Positions 1 through 8,362 of a DNA stretch of 64,000 bases are shown here, one piece after another. The stretch lies in assembly GCA_036491755.1 (NCBI GenBank), contig DASXBJ010000066.1, forward strand, positions 11,534 to 75,533. The letters are read 5' to 3'. Under the pieces are notes generated by a model. It was not told the origin of the DNA, made no database searches, and saw nothing but the letters and a program-made list of their open reading frames with translations. A program made the translations under genes and the position numbers. Numbering within the stretch: the stretch's first letter is position 1; each line of letters begins with the position of its first letter. The stretch is from DASXBJ01 sp036491755 (lineage in GTDB: Bacteria > Chloroflexota > Dormibacteria > Dormibacterales > Dormibacteraceae).

Positions 1-1411
1 GGGGGAGATTGGCAAACTGGTTCACCCAATCGGGGTAGCTCGTGCCCGCCGCCTGGAGGTCCGCGACGCTCGCGTTCGAGAACTCGACCGACGACTTGTA
101 GACGCCGAGCGATGTCGGCGGCTGCCGGGTATCGAGACTGTCGATTGTCATCAGCGTGTCGAATGAACCTTTGAAGGGAAGCGACTCGGTGGCCAGCGCC
201 TGGCGATCCACCTCGTACAGGAGGCCGGGATAAAAGAGGATGTCGGCGTTGCCGATCGGAGGCCTGCGCATCGTCACGTCGAATCGCGCGAGGCCCAGTT
301 TCAGATAGGCCTCTCCGTACGACACCACGGCGTTCGGGCTGATCGGAACGCGCAGCACGACAGCCGAGCCGGAGCCGCCATACCTCCACTGTCCGCCAAT
401 GGTGAGAGTGTCGTTGACTCCGCGGAAATAGCGCGGTCCGGCGTAATCGCCGACCACGGTGTACGTGAAGACGATGTCCCTGTTGAGCTGGAGGGGGCCG
501 CCGAGGGGCACGTCCTGGTTGAAACCTGTCGTGCCGGTGCCGCCAGGGCCGGAGATGAATGCCCCAGGGCGGCTGAGCCGCACCTGCAGCGCCGCCCAGT
601 TGGAAAAGAGGCTCGATTCTGCGCTGGCCGTGCGGTCCACCGTCGAAAGCGGGGGCAGCATGATGCCGATGACGATGAGCGCGGCCATCGCCACCAACCC
701 GCTCTCCCAGAAATCCCAGCGCGCATCGCCTGTGAGCTTGACGTGGGCGAGGTTGGCGCCGGCGATCGAGCCCGAATAGGTGGTCCACAGAAGCAGTGCC
801 AGCGTCAGGACGAGCACTGCGAGCGTGTAGCCGTTCTGGTCGCCGGCCACCACGTCGTTGAGCAGGTTGGTGGCGAAGGCGGCGGCGCCGGGAATCAGGC
901 CGAGCATCGGCTTGCGCCAGCGCAAAACGCACCAGCTCAGCCACCCTCCCGTGACCCACATCAACAGGCAGATCAGGAACAGGTAAGCCGCCGGATCGGA
1001 CGCCGCCGAGCCGTCGAGCAGGCGCGACCACCAAACGGTCAGCGGGTGCAGCGAAACGCCTCCCGCGCCGATGATGTTGCCGTCGAGAGGATGCGCCTGG
1101 TGGATCGCGGCGGCGGCCCCGTTCCAGGCCGCCACCGGCGCACAGAGAACGCCTGCGGCGAGGCCCGCGGGCCACGGGACGGGCGACACGGCGATGATCG
1201 CGAGAAGCAGCGCGCCGGCCAGCGCGATCGGCGTGACCACAACGATGCCGGGCACCCATTGCGCGGCGGCGGTGGACCGGGCGATCGAGAGCGTCAGGAG
1301 AAAAACAAGAACCGCCGACCATGCCACGCCGCCGCCGAGCGATCTCCGAGCACGTCCCCAGGCCAGCTCGGTGCCGAGCACCAGGCGCCCGCTAGGCGAT
1401 GCGGATTGCAT
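1..1411 (-). CDS. TgpA-like transglutaminase membrane protein (C-terminus beyond window)
   Basis: The reading frame is open to the window edge, giving the first 470 residues. The first half holds several hydrophobic helices and the second half a long extracytoplasmic stretch, as in the TgpA/DUF3488 family, whose cysteine-protease-like transglutaminase core would lie beyond the edge and is not visible. The ATG overlaps the end of the DUF58 gene by 20 bases. The order MoxR, DUF58, TgpA is a widespread conserved operon, and this context supports the call more than any single motif. The substrate is unknown. Family members are thought to act in envelope protein processing. Confidence 0.8.
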   Translation of the reverse strand, partial: MQSASPSGRLVLGTELAWGRARRSLGGGVAWSAVLVFLLTLSIARSTAAAQWVPGIVVVTPIALAGALLLAIIAVSPVPWPAGLAAGVLCAPVAAWNGAAAAIHQAHPLDGNIIGAGGVSLHPLTVWWSRLLDGSAASDPAAYLFLICLLMWVTGGWLSWCVLRWRKPMLGLIPGAAAFATNLLNDVVAGDQNGYTLAVLVLTLALLLWTTYSGSIAGANLAHVKLTGDARWDFWESGLVAMAALIVIGIMLPPLSTVDRTASAESSLFSNWAALQVRLSRPGAFISGPGGTGTTGFNQDVPLGGPLQLNRDIVFTYTVVGDYAGPRYFRGVNDTLTIGGQWRYGGSGSAVVLRVPISPNAVVSYGEAYLKLGLARFDVTMRRPPIGNADILFYPGLLYEVDRQALATESLPFKGSFDTLMTIDSLDTRQPPTSLGVYKSSVEFSNASVADLQAAGTSYPDWVNQFANLP

Positions 1412-2585
1412 CTCTCGTCCTCACGAGGCGGGCGAAATCGTCACCCTTGCGGACGACGTAAAGGTCGACGTCCTGGCCGAGGTCGAAGCTCGGATTCTGG
1501 TCCGGGCCGCCAAAGCTCGCCACGTCGAGGTAGAAGACGATCATCGTCGAGCGCCGTCCGCGCACAGCTTGCAGCAGACGTACCCACGCGGGGTCGGCGC
1601 TGGGCGTGATGACCGCGATGGCGCGACGTGGCAGGCGGCGGATCTTGTCCCAGGCGAGGGTCTGCGTGAGTGGCGTCCTGCCGTCGGCCTGGGCGACCGC
1701 CAGGTAGTCGAGGATCATGCGGTCCTGGCGCACCGCGCGATGCGGTTCCAGGATGGTCCCGCGGCCGTCGTTGGCGATGAGTCCGACCTGACGCCCTCGC
1801 GCGTGCACCTGCGAGGCCATCGAGGCCGCCAGGCTGACCGCGTATTCGACGGTCGACTCCTCGCCTTCCCCGAAGTGCACGTTCCGGTCGAGGTCGAGCA
1901 GGATCCAGAGGTCGGTGGTCAGCGGCTGCTCGAAAGTCTTCGACATCAAACGCTGATGACGTGCCGAGAGGCCCCAGTGGATGCGCCCAAAGCTGTCCCC
2001 CGTGGTGTAATCCCGCACGCCGCCGGTTTCCGGCGGATAGTCGGCCCATGCTCCGAGGCTCTGCGAGTTGCCCACCTGCTGCGCGCTGGGGGTCAAGAGG
2101 TCGGGGATGGGACGGACGCGTGGGTAGACCAGCACCGAGGTCTTCTGCGTCAGCTTGATCTCGCGCTCGAACAGGCCGAATGGCTCGCGCACTCGAAGCG
2201 AGGTGGGTCCAAAGGCCATCCAGCCTCGACGCCGATAGACACCTCGAGCCTTCCACTTCACGAGCTCACTCCCGACCGACACCACGCGGCCCGGCTGATA
2301 ATCCGGGATCTGGCCCAGGTCTTTGACCTCGACCCAAGGCGCCGGGACCCAGCCTTTGCGACGGAGCTCGAAAGTCTCCTCGTACGGCTCGCCCACAGTG
2401 GGGGTTCCAGGGTCGAGGCGCCGCGACATGCTCATCCTGCGGATCGCCAGGCGCGGCCACGCCCAGGCCACTACGAACAGCAGGCAGAGTGCATACGCGA
2501 ACGCATATGCCGGCCGGATCGCCGTCAGGTACGTGAAGAACAGGAGGAGGGCCAGGGCGCCGGCCAGAGCAACCTTGCTCATCAC
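1392..2585 (-). CDS. DUF58 domain protein
   Basis: A 397-residue protein with two N-terminal membrane helices (about residues 5-45) followed by a beta-rich region and the DUF58 signature GDSFGRIHWGLSAR near residue 195, then a von Willebrand A-like domain with the segment DLWILLDLD. DUF58 proteins partner with MoxR ATPases and are proposed to help assemble or mature envelope complexes. The gene lies 22 bases after moxR and overlaps the following transglutaminase-like gene by 20 bases, so the three are surely cotranscribed. Two adjacent ATG codons make the start uncertain by one residue. Confidence 0.9.
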   Translation of the reverse strand: MMSKVALAGALALLLFFTYLTAIRPAYAFAYALCLLFVVAWAWPRLAIRRMSMSRRLDPGTPTVGEPYEETFELRRKGWVPAPWVEVKDLGQIPDYQPGRVVSVGSELVKWKARGVYRRRGWMAFGPTSLRVREPFGLFEREIKLTQKTSVLVYPRVRPIPDLLTPSAQQVGNSQSLGAWADYPPETGGVRDYTTGDSFGRIHWGLSARHQRLMSKTFEQPLTTDLWILLDLDRNVHFGEGEESTVEYAVSLAASMASQVHARGRQVGLIANDGRGTILEPHRAVRQDRMILDYLAVAQADGRTPLTQTLAWDKIRRLPRRAIAVITPSADPAWVRLLQAVRGRRSTMIVFYLDVASFGGPDQNPSFDLGQDVDLYVVRKGDDFARLVRTRDAIRIA

Positions 2586-2607
2586 GATGGCCTCAGGCCG
2601 CTGTCAC

Positions 2608-3567
2608 CTATCCGTCGTAGGCCATCTGGGGCACGTGCTCGCGCTCCAGCAGGCCGGCGATGAGCTTGCTCGCGCTCTGACCCTGCATCTCCGCGTTGGG
2701 GCGCAGGATGATGCGGTGCGCGAGCACCGGCTCGGCAAGTGTCTTGATATCGTCGGGCAGCACGTAGCTGCGGCCCTGCAGCGCGGCGAACGCCTGGCTG
2801 GCGTGAAAAAGGTTGAGCGTGCCTCGCGTGCTCGCGCCCAGGGCGACCTCCGGATTGCCGCGCGTCCGGCCGACCAGGCGGGCGATGTAGTCGCGCAGCT
2901 CCGGCTTCACGAAGACGTCGCGGACCGCCATCTGCGCCGCCTTCAGCTCGTTCGGCGATACGACAGGCTGGAGCTCGAGCATCGGTGACTCGACTTTGTG
3001 CTGGTTCAAGAGGTGAGCTTCCTCTTTCTCGCTGAGATAGCCCAGCCTCACCTTCATCAGAAAGCGGTCGAGCTGAGCCTCCGGCAGCGGAAACGTCCCC
3101 GAGTATTCGACCGGGTTCTGGGTGGCCATGACCATGAAGGGCTTCGGCAGGGGGTGCGTGTCCCCGTCGATGGTGACCTGCCTCTCTTCCATCGCCTCGA
3201 GCAGGGCGGCCTGCGTCTTCGGGCTGGCGCGGTTGATCTCGTCAGCGAGCAGGATCTGGGCGAAGACCGGCCCGGGGCGGAACTCGAAATCGTTCAGCTT
3301 CTGGTTGAAGGCGCGCACGCCCGTCACGTCCGACGGCAGCAGGTCAGGGGTGAACTGGATGCGCCGGAACGAGCAGTCGAGCGAGCGGGCCAGCGACTTG
3401 GCGAGCATCGTCTTGCCGACGCCGGGCACGTCCTCGATGAGCAGGTGGCCCTCGCACAGAAGGGTGACCAGGCAGAGCCGGATCTCCTCTTCCTTGTTCA
3501 CGATCGCGCGGCTCACGTTGGCCATGAAGGCGTCGGAAACACGGGTCACGGGTTCGGCTGCGCCCAC
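2608..3567 (-). CDS. MoxR-family AAA+ ATPase
   Basis: An AAA+ ATPase of about 319 residues with Walker A GVGKT near residue 50, Walker B LLADEIN near residue 110, sensor segment MATQNP and a C-terminal lid domain. MoxR ATPases act as chaperones for metal insertion or complex assembly with DUF58 and von Willebrand A partners, which are encoded just downstream. I chose the GTG that follows a TATAAT hexamer by seven bases, which would give a leaderless message. A longer frame from a GTG 36 bases upstream is possible but would place the TATAAT inside the gene. Confidence 0.88.
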   Translation of the reverse strand: MGAAEPVTRVSDAFMANVSRAIVNKEEEIRLCLVTLLCEGHLLIEDVPGVGKTMLAKSLARSLDCSFRRIQFTPDLLPSDVTGVRAFNQKLNDFEFRPGPVFAQILLADEINRASPKTQAALLEAMEERQVTIDGDTHPLPKPFMVMATQNPVEYSGTFPLPEAQLDRFLMKVRLGYLSEKEEAHLLNQHKVESPMLELQPVVSPNELKAAQMAVRDVFVKPELRDYIARLVGRTRGNPEVALGASTRGTLNLFHASQAFAALQGRSYVLPDDIKTLAEPVLAHRIILRPNAEMQGQSASKLIAGLLEREHVPQMAYDG

Positions 3568-3574
3568 GGCTGGG

Positions 3575-3580
3575 ATTATA
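3575..3580 (-). promoter_or_regulatory. -10 element of the moxR operon
   Basis: A perfect TATAAT on the minus strand ends seven bases before the chosen GTG of moxR, so transcription would begin at or next to the start codon. The hexamer 17 bases further upstream (GTGGAC) is a poor -35. The call rests on the -10 match and position only. Confidence 0.45.
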
Positions 3581-3675
3581 GGTTCGCCATGGGGACGGTC
3601 CACGTCAGTTGAATACGGGTCGGGGTGACATTTGGTAACGCCGCGGCGGGCGAGTCCGAGCGAGCACCCTGCCCA

Positions 3676-4458
3676 CTAGGGGAAATTGACCAGGTAGGTC
3701 ACCCAGACTTCAGTGAAGCCCGGGCCGTCCGCCTGCCAGCCGACACAATCTGAGCTCCCCTTGGCGAAGCCGACGATGACCGGCCACTCGAACTGCTTGC
3801 CACTGGCGGATCGAGGCGAATCAGCGTTGATCTCGAGCAACAGCTCCGAATGTCGCTGCACGAGCTTGCCATCGACGGCGTCAGTGCCTGAGGTTGGACC
3901 CGTCGCGTAGTTGCCCACGAACGCAACCGGCTTGTTCGTGCGAAGGTCCAGCGCTCGTGCCAGGATCGGCCCGCCCTGATTCACGCCGGCCAAATAGGAC
4001 ATGAAGGCATAGGTGCCCCATTGCGTCGAGGTGGAACCCGTGAGCTCCGCCGGCGAAGCGGGGTGAGACCATCCGGGACCGAAGAAAACGGGTCCTCCAC
4101 CCATCAGGCCGTTGGCCTCGGGGCCGTCCGGACAGGCATCGCCTGCCTTGAGGGTGGGTAGGTGAAGGGGCACGGCCTCCAGCTGCCTCACAACAGCCTG
4201 GTCGCCGGCCGGAGCGCCGTTCCGCCAGGCGTTCCAGTCCTGCACCAGCCGTCCGCCGATCATCGCTCCGGCAACCACCGCGACCGCGACAAATAGCGCG
4301 ACGAGGGAAAGGGGGGCGCGGAGACGACGCGTCATCCGTTCGCTCCTGCGGCGGATTGGAAACTCTGTCACGACGGTCTGGATCACGCGCTCGGGCAGGC
4401 CTGACATCGACGGCGCGACCTCGTCGAAAGCCGAGTGGAAGTCTCTCCGCAGGCTCAC
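3676..4458 (-). CDS. Single-pass membrane protein paired with an ECF sigma factor
   Basis: A 260-residue protein with a basic cytoplasmic N-terminus, one membrane helix at about residues 47-68 and an extracytoplasmic domain of some 190 residues that I do not recognise. Its ATG overlaps the stop of the upstream ECF sigma gene by four bases, an arrangement typical of a sigma factor and its membrane regulator. No zinc-finger HxxxCxxC motif is present in the cytoplasmic part, so a classical ZAS anti-sigma domain is not supported. A role as anti-sigma factor or surface sensor is inference from context. Confidence 0.7.
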   Translation of the reverse strand: MSLRRDFHSAFDEVAPSMSGLPERVIQTVVTEFPIRRRSERMTRRLRAPLSLVALFVAVAVVAGAMIGGRLVQDWNAWRNGAPAGDQAVVRQLEAVPLHLPTLKAGDACPDGPEANGLMGGGPVFFGPGWSHPASPAELTGSTSTQWGTYAFMSYLAGVNQGGPILARALDLRTNKPVAFVGNYATGPTSGTDAVDGKLVQRHSELLLEINADSPRSASGKQFEWPVIVGFAKGSSDCVGWQADGPGFTEVWVTYLVNFP

Positions 4459-4991
4459 TTGATTGCCTCCTGGATCTCGAGGTCGGGACGCAGTCGCTGC
4501 ACCGCGCGATACAGCCTTGCGCGCGCCGCCCCTACGGATGAACCGACCACGGCCGCCACGTCGTCGAGCGGCATGTCGAGATAGAAATAGAGGACGACCA
4601 CCAGCCGGTCGTCATACCTCAACCGGGACACGGCGTGACGCAGGTCCGCACCGCGCACCGCTCTTTCCTCGGACGAGGCCACGGTCAGGTCCTCGGACAG
4701 GCCAAGGCTGACGCCGGCGATCCATTTGCCGCGCCTTGCGTTGCGGCATTTGTTGGCGACCACCCCAAGGAACCACGGGCGAATGCGGTCCCTGTCTCGG
4801 ATCCGCCCCAGCTTCCGCCAGGCCGTGAACGATGCCTCCTGCACAGCGTCCTCGGCCGCCTGCGAGTCATGCAGCATCGCGAGCGCGAGGCGAAAGCCAG
4901 GTTCGATCAGCGGCCGCAGAAGCTCGGCGAAAGCACGCTCGTCGAGCTCATGAACTGCGCTTGGTGATGTGCTGTCGGCCACGTTTTGCAC
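4455..4991 (-). CDS. ECF RNA polymerase sigma factor
   Basis: A 178-residue protein with a sigma-70 region 2 (about residues 20-85, containing EDAVQEASFTAWRKLG and the promoter-melting stretch RPWFLGVVANKCRN) and a region 4 helix-turn-helix (about 115-170, LDDVAAVVGSSVGAARARLYRA). It lacks regions 1 and 3, as ECF factors do. The GTG start lies just after a CCTGTAAC promoter box that also occurs before the other ECF gene in this window, suggesting autoregulation or cross-regulation. The downstream membrane gene overlaps by four bases and is the likely regulator. Confidence 0.92.
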   Translation of the reverse strand: MQNVADSTSPSAVHELDERAFAELLRPLIEPGFRLALAMLHDSQAAEDAVQEASFTAWRKLGRIRDRDRIRPWFLGVVANKCRNARRGKWIAGVSLGLSEDLTVASSEERAVRGADLRHAVSRLRYDDRLVVVLYFYLDMPLDDVAAVVGSSVGAARARLYRAVQRLRPDLEIQEAIK

Positions 4992-5004
4992 GGTCTCACC
5001 TATT

Positions 5005-5034
5005 CCTGTGGCGGCAGGGGCTGTTTGTTACAGG
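5005..5034 (-). promoter_or_regulatory. ECF-type promoter of the sigma gene
   Basis: On the minus strand the box CCTGTAAC (-35) is followed after 16 bases by CACAGG (-10), ending 13 bases before the GTG of the sigma gene. The same CCTGTAAC box with a CACC-type partner 17-18 bases on lies before the second ECF operon and before the beta-propeller gene, so this is probably an ECF-recognised promoter. Confidence 0.5.
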
Positions 5035-5035
5035 T

Positions 5036-5962
5036 CTAAGAGACTTCCTCTTCTTCCACCAACCGCAGGTGGCCGCTCACGTCGAGCCCCAGATGCCGAG
5101 CGAAGAAGCCGGCGACGCGCTCCACGTAAAGGGGGCGATCGGCGAAGTACGCGCCCGTGTGCGGCGCGCCCTGCACGATCCAGATCTCGCGCGGCCCGCG
5201 GTAGGCGTCATACAGGCGCCGGCTGTGGTTGACGGACGTGATCGCGTCGGCGCCGCCATGGATGAAAAAGAGCGGCCGCGGCTCCAACGAGCTCAGCACC
5301 GCGAGGGGGCTGCAATCGGAGAGCCTGCAGCGCGTACGGAGCCGGAGCATCACTCCCGCCATCGACACGAACGGCGTACCCGGAAGCTTGGTGACCATGC
5401 GCACGTTCTCGACCAGCAGGCGGCGGAGATCGCTGAACGGGCTGTCGAGGACCAGCGCTTGCACGCCCGGCTCCCCCGCGGCGCCAAGCAGCGAGACGAC
5501 CGCGCCCATCGAGTAGCCGAGCAGGCCGATGCGCGCATTGGCGATTCGCTTGCGGGCGAAGGCGATCACCGCCTGCAGCTCCTGAACCTCCTTGATCCCG
5601 AAGGTGACAGGCGCCCGGTCGCTGCCCGGCATGCCGCGATACGAATAGAGGATCACGTTGAAGCCCTTGCGCCACAGCGCGACCGTGATGCCAAGCGCGC
5701 CCTGCCGCTGACCCTTGTGGCCGCCGGACACGATCACCGTCTGCGGCGAGCCCGGCTGGCGGAAGTGCCAGGCGCCGAACCCGACGCCGTCCGCGGTGAC
5801 GAGCTCGACTTCCTCGTAGTCGGCCTGGAACTCGAAAGGCGTGAACGCGAAGTCGTCCATGGCCGTGGCTCGGGGAGGCACGAACGCGCGGACATACAGC
5901 TGGTACGACAGCGCGACGTAGACCAGCAGGAGCAGGAGGACGACCACCACCGCCTCGAGCAT
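5036..5962 (-). CDS. Membrane-anchored alpha/beta hydrolase
   Basis: A protein of about 308 residues with one N-terminal hydrophobic helix (residues 5-22) and an alpha/beta-hydrolase fold. The nucleophile elbow GYSMG lies near residue 150, an acid candidate in LDSPFSDLRR, and a C-terminal histidine in GAPHTGAY. The oxyanion region GGHKGQRQG and the SYRGMPGS segment resemble the BAAT/prolyl-oligopeptidase-like hydrolases of the YqkD or BEM46 type. Substrate is unknown. I preferred the ATG over a TTG three codons upstream. It is followed closely by the cobalamin adenosyltransferase gene's end on the same strand, but no shared function is apparent. Confidence 0.85.
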   Translation of the reverse strand: MLEAVVVVLLLLLVYVALSYQLYVRAFVPPRATAMDDFAFTPFEFQADYEEVELVTADGVGFGAWHFRQPGSPQTVIVSGGHKGQRQGALGITVALWRKGFNVILYSYRGMPGSDRAPVTFGIKEVQELQAVIAFARKRIANARIGLLGYSMGAVVSLLGAAGEPGVQALVLDSPFSDLRRLLVENVRMVTKLPGTPFVSMAGVMLRLRTRCRLSDCSPLAVLSSLEPRPLFFIHGGADAITSVNHSRRLYDAYRGPREIWIVQGAPHTGAYFADRPLYVERVAGFFARHLGLDVSGHLRLVEEEEVS

Positions 5963-5989
5963 CGGAGCCAACCTGTTCGAAGCTTAGCC

Positions 5990-6568
5990 TTACCGCGAGC
6001 GGCTCGACCTGGCAGGTTGTGCACGCTTCCCGCTGAGGCCCTCTTCGTAGCGGCCGAGGACGAACAGGAGCAGGCTGAGCCGGTTCAGCCAGCGCCTCAC
6101 CTGCTGATTCTTTTGCCCCTCGGCGCGCTCCAGCGACAGGCATCGGCGCTCGGCGCGGCGGACCACGGCGCGCGCAAGGTCGAGCGCTCCGGAAGCTGGC
6201 GTCGCGCCCGGAAGGATGAATCCATCGGGCATTGCGACCTCGGACTCGAGCTCGGCGATGAGCTCCTCCAGGCGGCTCACGTCCGACTCCGTCGTGGTCA
6301 CGAAGGTGCCCGCGGAAGCCGGGTTGGTGCCCAGCTCGGCGCCCACCGAGTAGAGGCCTCGCTGGAGGTCCTCGCAGATCGAGCGAACGCGGGCATGCGC
6401 CGTGAGGGCTTTGGCCAGGCCGAGCGCGCTGGAAGCCTCGTCGACGGTGCCGAACGCCTCGATCCGCGCATCGTCCTTGGCGGCCCGGCCGCCGCCGAGC
6501 AACCCGGTGGTGCCGTCGTCGCCGCCCCCCGCCAGCTCGAGCATCTTCTTCTTGCGGGAGGAGGCCAT
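5990..6568 (-). CDS. ATP:cob(I)alamin adenosyltransferase (PduO type)
   Basis: A 192-residue PduO-type adenosyltransferase that transfers the adenosyl group of ATP to cob(I)alamin to make coenzyme B12. Visible signatures are the N-terminal ATP-binding TTGLLGGGR, the following FGTVDEASSALGLA, and the C-terminal ARAVVRRAERR with NRLSLLLFVLGR, which line the active site. The length is typical for the family. The gene follows the phosphofructokinase gene by ten bases and is probably cotranscribed. A B12-dependent enzyme must exist elsewhere in the genome, as none is seen here. Confidence 0.93.
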   Translation of the reverse strand: MASSRKKKMLELAGGGDDGTTGLLGGGRAAKDDARIEAFGTVDEASSALGLAKALTAHARVRSICEDLQRGLYSVGAELGTNPASAGTFVTTTESDVSRLEELIAELESEVAMPDGFILPGATPASGALDLARAVVRRAERRCLSLERAEGQKNQQVRRWLNRLSLLLFVLGRYEEGLSGKRAQPARSSRSR

Positions 6569-6578
6569 CGCCTTCCGC

Positions 6579-7613
6579 CTATCCGAAGACCTGGGCGAGG
6601 TCGTAGAGCTCCTTGGGCACGCGCCGGGTCTCCTTCACGACCTCGGCGAGCGCGACGACCTCGACGTCGCCGTTGCGGCGGATGGGGATCACCCCGCTCT
6701 TGCCGGCGGCGATCAGCTCCACCGCGGCGACGCCGAGGCGCGTCGCCCACAGGCGGTCCACGGGCGAGGGCGAGCCGCCACGCTGCAGGTGGCCGAGGAC
6801 CGTCACACGGGTCTCGAAGCCGGTCTCGTGCTCGATGCTGCTCGCGAGCAGGTCGCCGATGCCCCGTTTGGCCAGCCTGACGTGGCCGAAGGCATCCTTC
6901 TCCGACTGGCCGCCAGAGTTCTGCTCGAGCTCGGGGATCCTGGCGCCCTCCGCGACGACGATGATGCTGAAAAGCTTGCCATCGCCACGGCGGCGGTAAA
7001 GGTGGCCGACGACGCCGGCCAGCGTCATCGCAAACTCGGGGATGATGATCAGGTCGGCGCCGCCGGCCAGCCCACCCAGCATTCCAACCCAGCCGGTGTC
7101 GCGACCCATCACCTCGACGACCATCACCCGGTGGTGAGCGGACGCGGTCGTGTGCAGGCGGTCGAGCGCCTCGGTGACCACGCCTACGGCGGTGTCAAAA
7201 CCAATGCAGAACTCGGTCACCGCGAGGTCGTTGTCGATGGTCTTCGGCACGCCGACCGTGGGAAACCCAGCGGTGTGCAGCGCCGCGGCCACGCTCAGCG
7301 TGTCGTCGCCTCCAATGGGCACCAGCGCGTCGATCCCGTTGTGCTTGAGCGCCCCCATCACCCGCGCGATGCCGTCCTTCTCCTGGAGCGGATTCGTGCG
7401 CGAGGTGCCAAGGATGGTGCCCCCAAGTGGAAGGATTCCGCGCACGTCGGCCGGTGTCAGCTCTGCGATAAGGCCTTCCTCGAGGCAGCCGGCCCAGCCG
7501 TTCTGCACGCCGCTCACCTGGTGACCGAGCTGGAAGGCGCGCCGCGCCACCGCGCGGATGGCCGCGTTCAAGCCAGGCGCGTCGCCACCCCCGGTGAGGA
7601 CCCCGATTCGCAT
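6579..7613 (-). CDS. pfp: 6-phosphofructokinase, probably PPi-dependent
   Basis: A 344-residue group III-type phosphofructokinase that phosphorylates fructose 6-phosphate at C1. It begins MRIGVLTGGGDAPGLN (phosphoryl-donor loop) and carries TIDNDL and MGRDTGW signatures of the family. At the two diagnostic positions it has Asp104 in GGDDT and Lys124 in PKTIDND, where ATP-dependent enzymes have glycine. Known family biochemistry links Asp plus Lys to pyrophosphate use, which would make the step reversible. The start is clear: the ATG opens directly on the conserved first strand. The HAD gene ends 11 bases upstream, so the two are probably cotranscribed. Confidence 0.9.
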   Translation of the reverse strand: MRIGVLTGGGDAPGLNAAIRAVARRAFQLGHQVSGVQNGWAGCLEEGLIAELTPADVRGILPLGGTILGTSRTNPLQEKDGIARVMGALKHNGIDALVPIGGDDTLSVAAALHTAGFPTVGVPKTIDNDLAVTEFCIGFDTAVGVVTEALDRLHTTASAHHRVMVVEVMGRDTGWVGMLGGLAGGADLIIIPEFAMTLAGVVGHLYRRRGDGKLFSIIVVAEGARIPELEQNSGGQSEKDAFGHVRLAKRGIGDLLASSIEHETGFETRVTVLGHLQRGGSPSPVDRLWATRLGVAAVELIAAGKSGVIPIRRNGDVEVVALAEVVKETRRVPKELYDLAQVFG

Positions 7614-7624
7614 CAGGAGATACG

Positions 7625-8293
7625 TTAACCGGCCTCTTCCGGCTTGAGCGTCTCGATCAGCGTGGCCAGTGTCACGTCCGCCAGCGATGCAATGACCAGG
7701 TCCGCCCGGCTGAGGTCAAGGCCTGCGGTGATCGGGTTCGGTATGGCCACGCATCGCAGTCCGGCCGCTTTTGCCGCGGCGATGCCGTGCGGCGAATCCT
7801 CGATGGCGAAGGCCTCGTCCGCCACCACTCGGAGGCACGCCAGGACGGCGAGGTACAGATCAGGCGCCGGCTTGGCCATGGAGACCTGATCCCTGCAGCG
7901 GATGCACTCGAAACGGTCGAGGATCCCGAGTCTCTCCAGGTGACTCGTGACCCAGTCGGACGTTGAGCTGGAGGCCACTCCAAGGCGAAGGCCGGCGGCG
8001 CAGGCGCCGTCGATCAGGTGGAGGACGCCGGGCAGGATGTCCTGGGCCAACACCAGCTCGGTTCGCCGGCGGATACGCCGGTCCAGCACGTCTTTGGGCA
8101 GGGGCCGGCCAAGGCGTGCCTCGAGATGGTGCTGCGGGTGGAAGACAGCCGTGGTCGACCCCACGATCTCGATCCACCGCTCGAACGGGAGCTCCTCTCC
8201 GTGCGCCTCGTACACCTCCACCCAGGACCGATAAACCGGTCCCTCGGTGTCGAGGATCAGGCCGTCGAAGTCGAAGACGATCGCGCGGATCAT
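7625..8293 (-). CDS. HAD-superfamily phosphatase/phosphoglucomutase-like
   Basis: A 222-residue HAD subfamily IA protein. Motif I is FDFDGLILDTEG (nucleophile and general acid aspartates), motif II is VASSSTSD, the motif III lysine lies in MAKPAPDLYL and motif IV is AIEDSPHG. A helical cap between residues 15 and 85 fits beta-phosphoglucomutase or sugar-phosphate phosphatase relatives. Substrate cannot be told from sequence. It is the first gene of a minus-strand run with pfp and the cobalamin adenosyltransferase, and is divergent from the DUF2254-like gene, with 69 bases between the two starts for both promoters. Confidence 0.92.
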   Translation of the reverse strand: MIRAIVFDFDGLILDTEGPVYRSWVEVYEAHGEELPFERWIEIVGSTTAVFHPQHHLEARLGRPLPKDVLDRRIRRRTELVLAQDILPGVLHLIDGACAAGLRLGVASSSTSDWVTSHLERLGILDRFECIRCRDQVSMAKPAPDLYLAVLACLRVVADEAFAIEDSPHGIAAAKAAGLRCVAIPNPITAGLDLSRADLVIASLADVTLATLIETLKPEEAG

Positions 8294-8362
8294 GGCCGCA
8301 AATGTACCTATCGCTGGGACAATTGCTTAGGATCGCCCTGCCATGACCCTGGTCGAATCGTG

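Noticed and set aside
4832..6880. Very long plus-strand ORF (about 680 codons) antisense to the hydrolase, adenosyltransferase and phosphofructokinase genes
   Set aside because: It is rich in Arg, His, Gln and Ala with no domain, and lies opposite well-recognised genes. Such frames are the usual antisense shadows of GC-rich coding DNA. The same applies to 8366-10000 minus, 23892-24902 plus, 25327-26754 plus and 61312-62457 minus.
8018..8362. N-terminal extension of the DUF2254-like protein
   Set aside because: The extension overlaps the divergent HAD gene by more than 270 bases and has shadow-like composition; the ATG or GTG near 8360 is sufficient.
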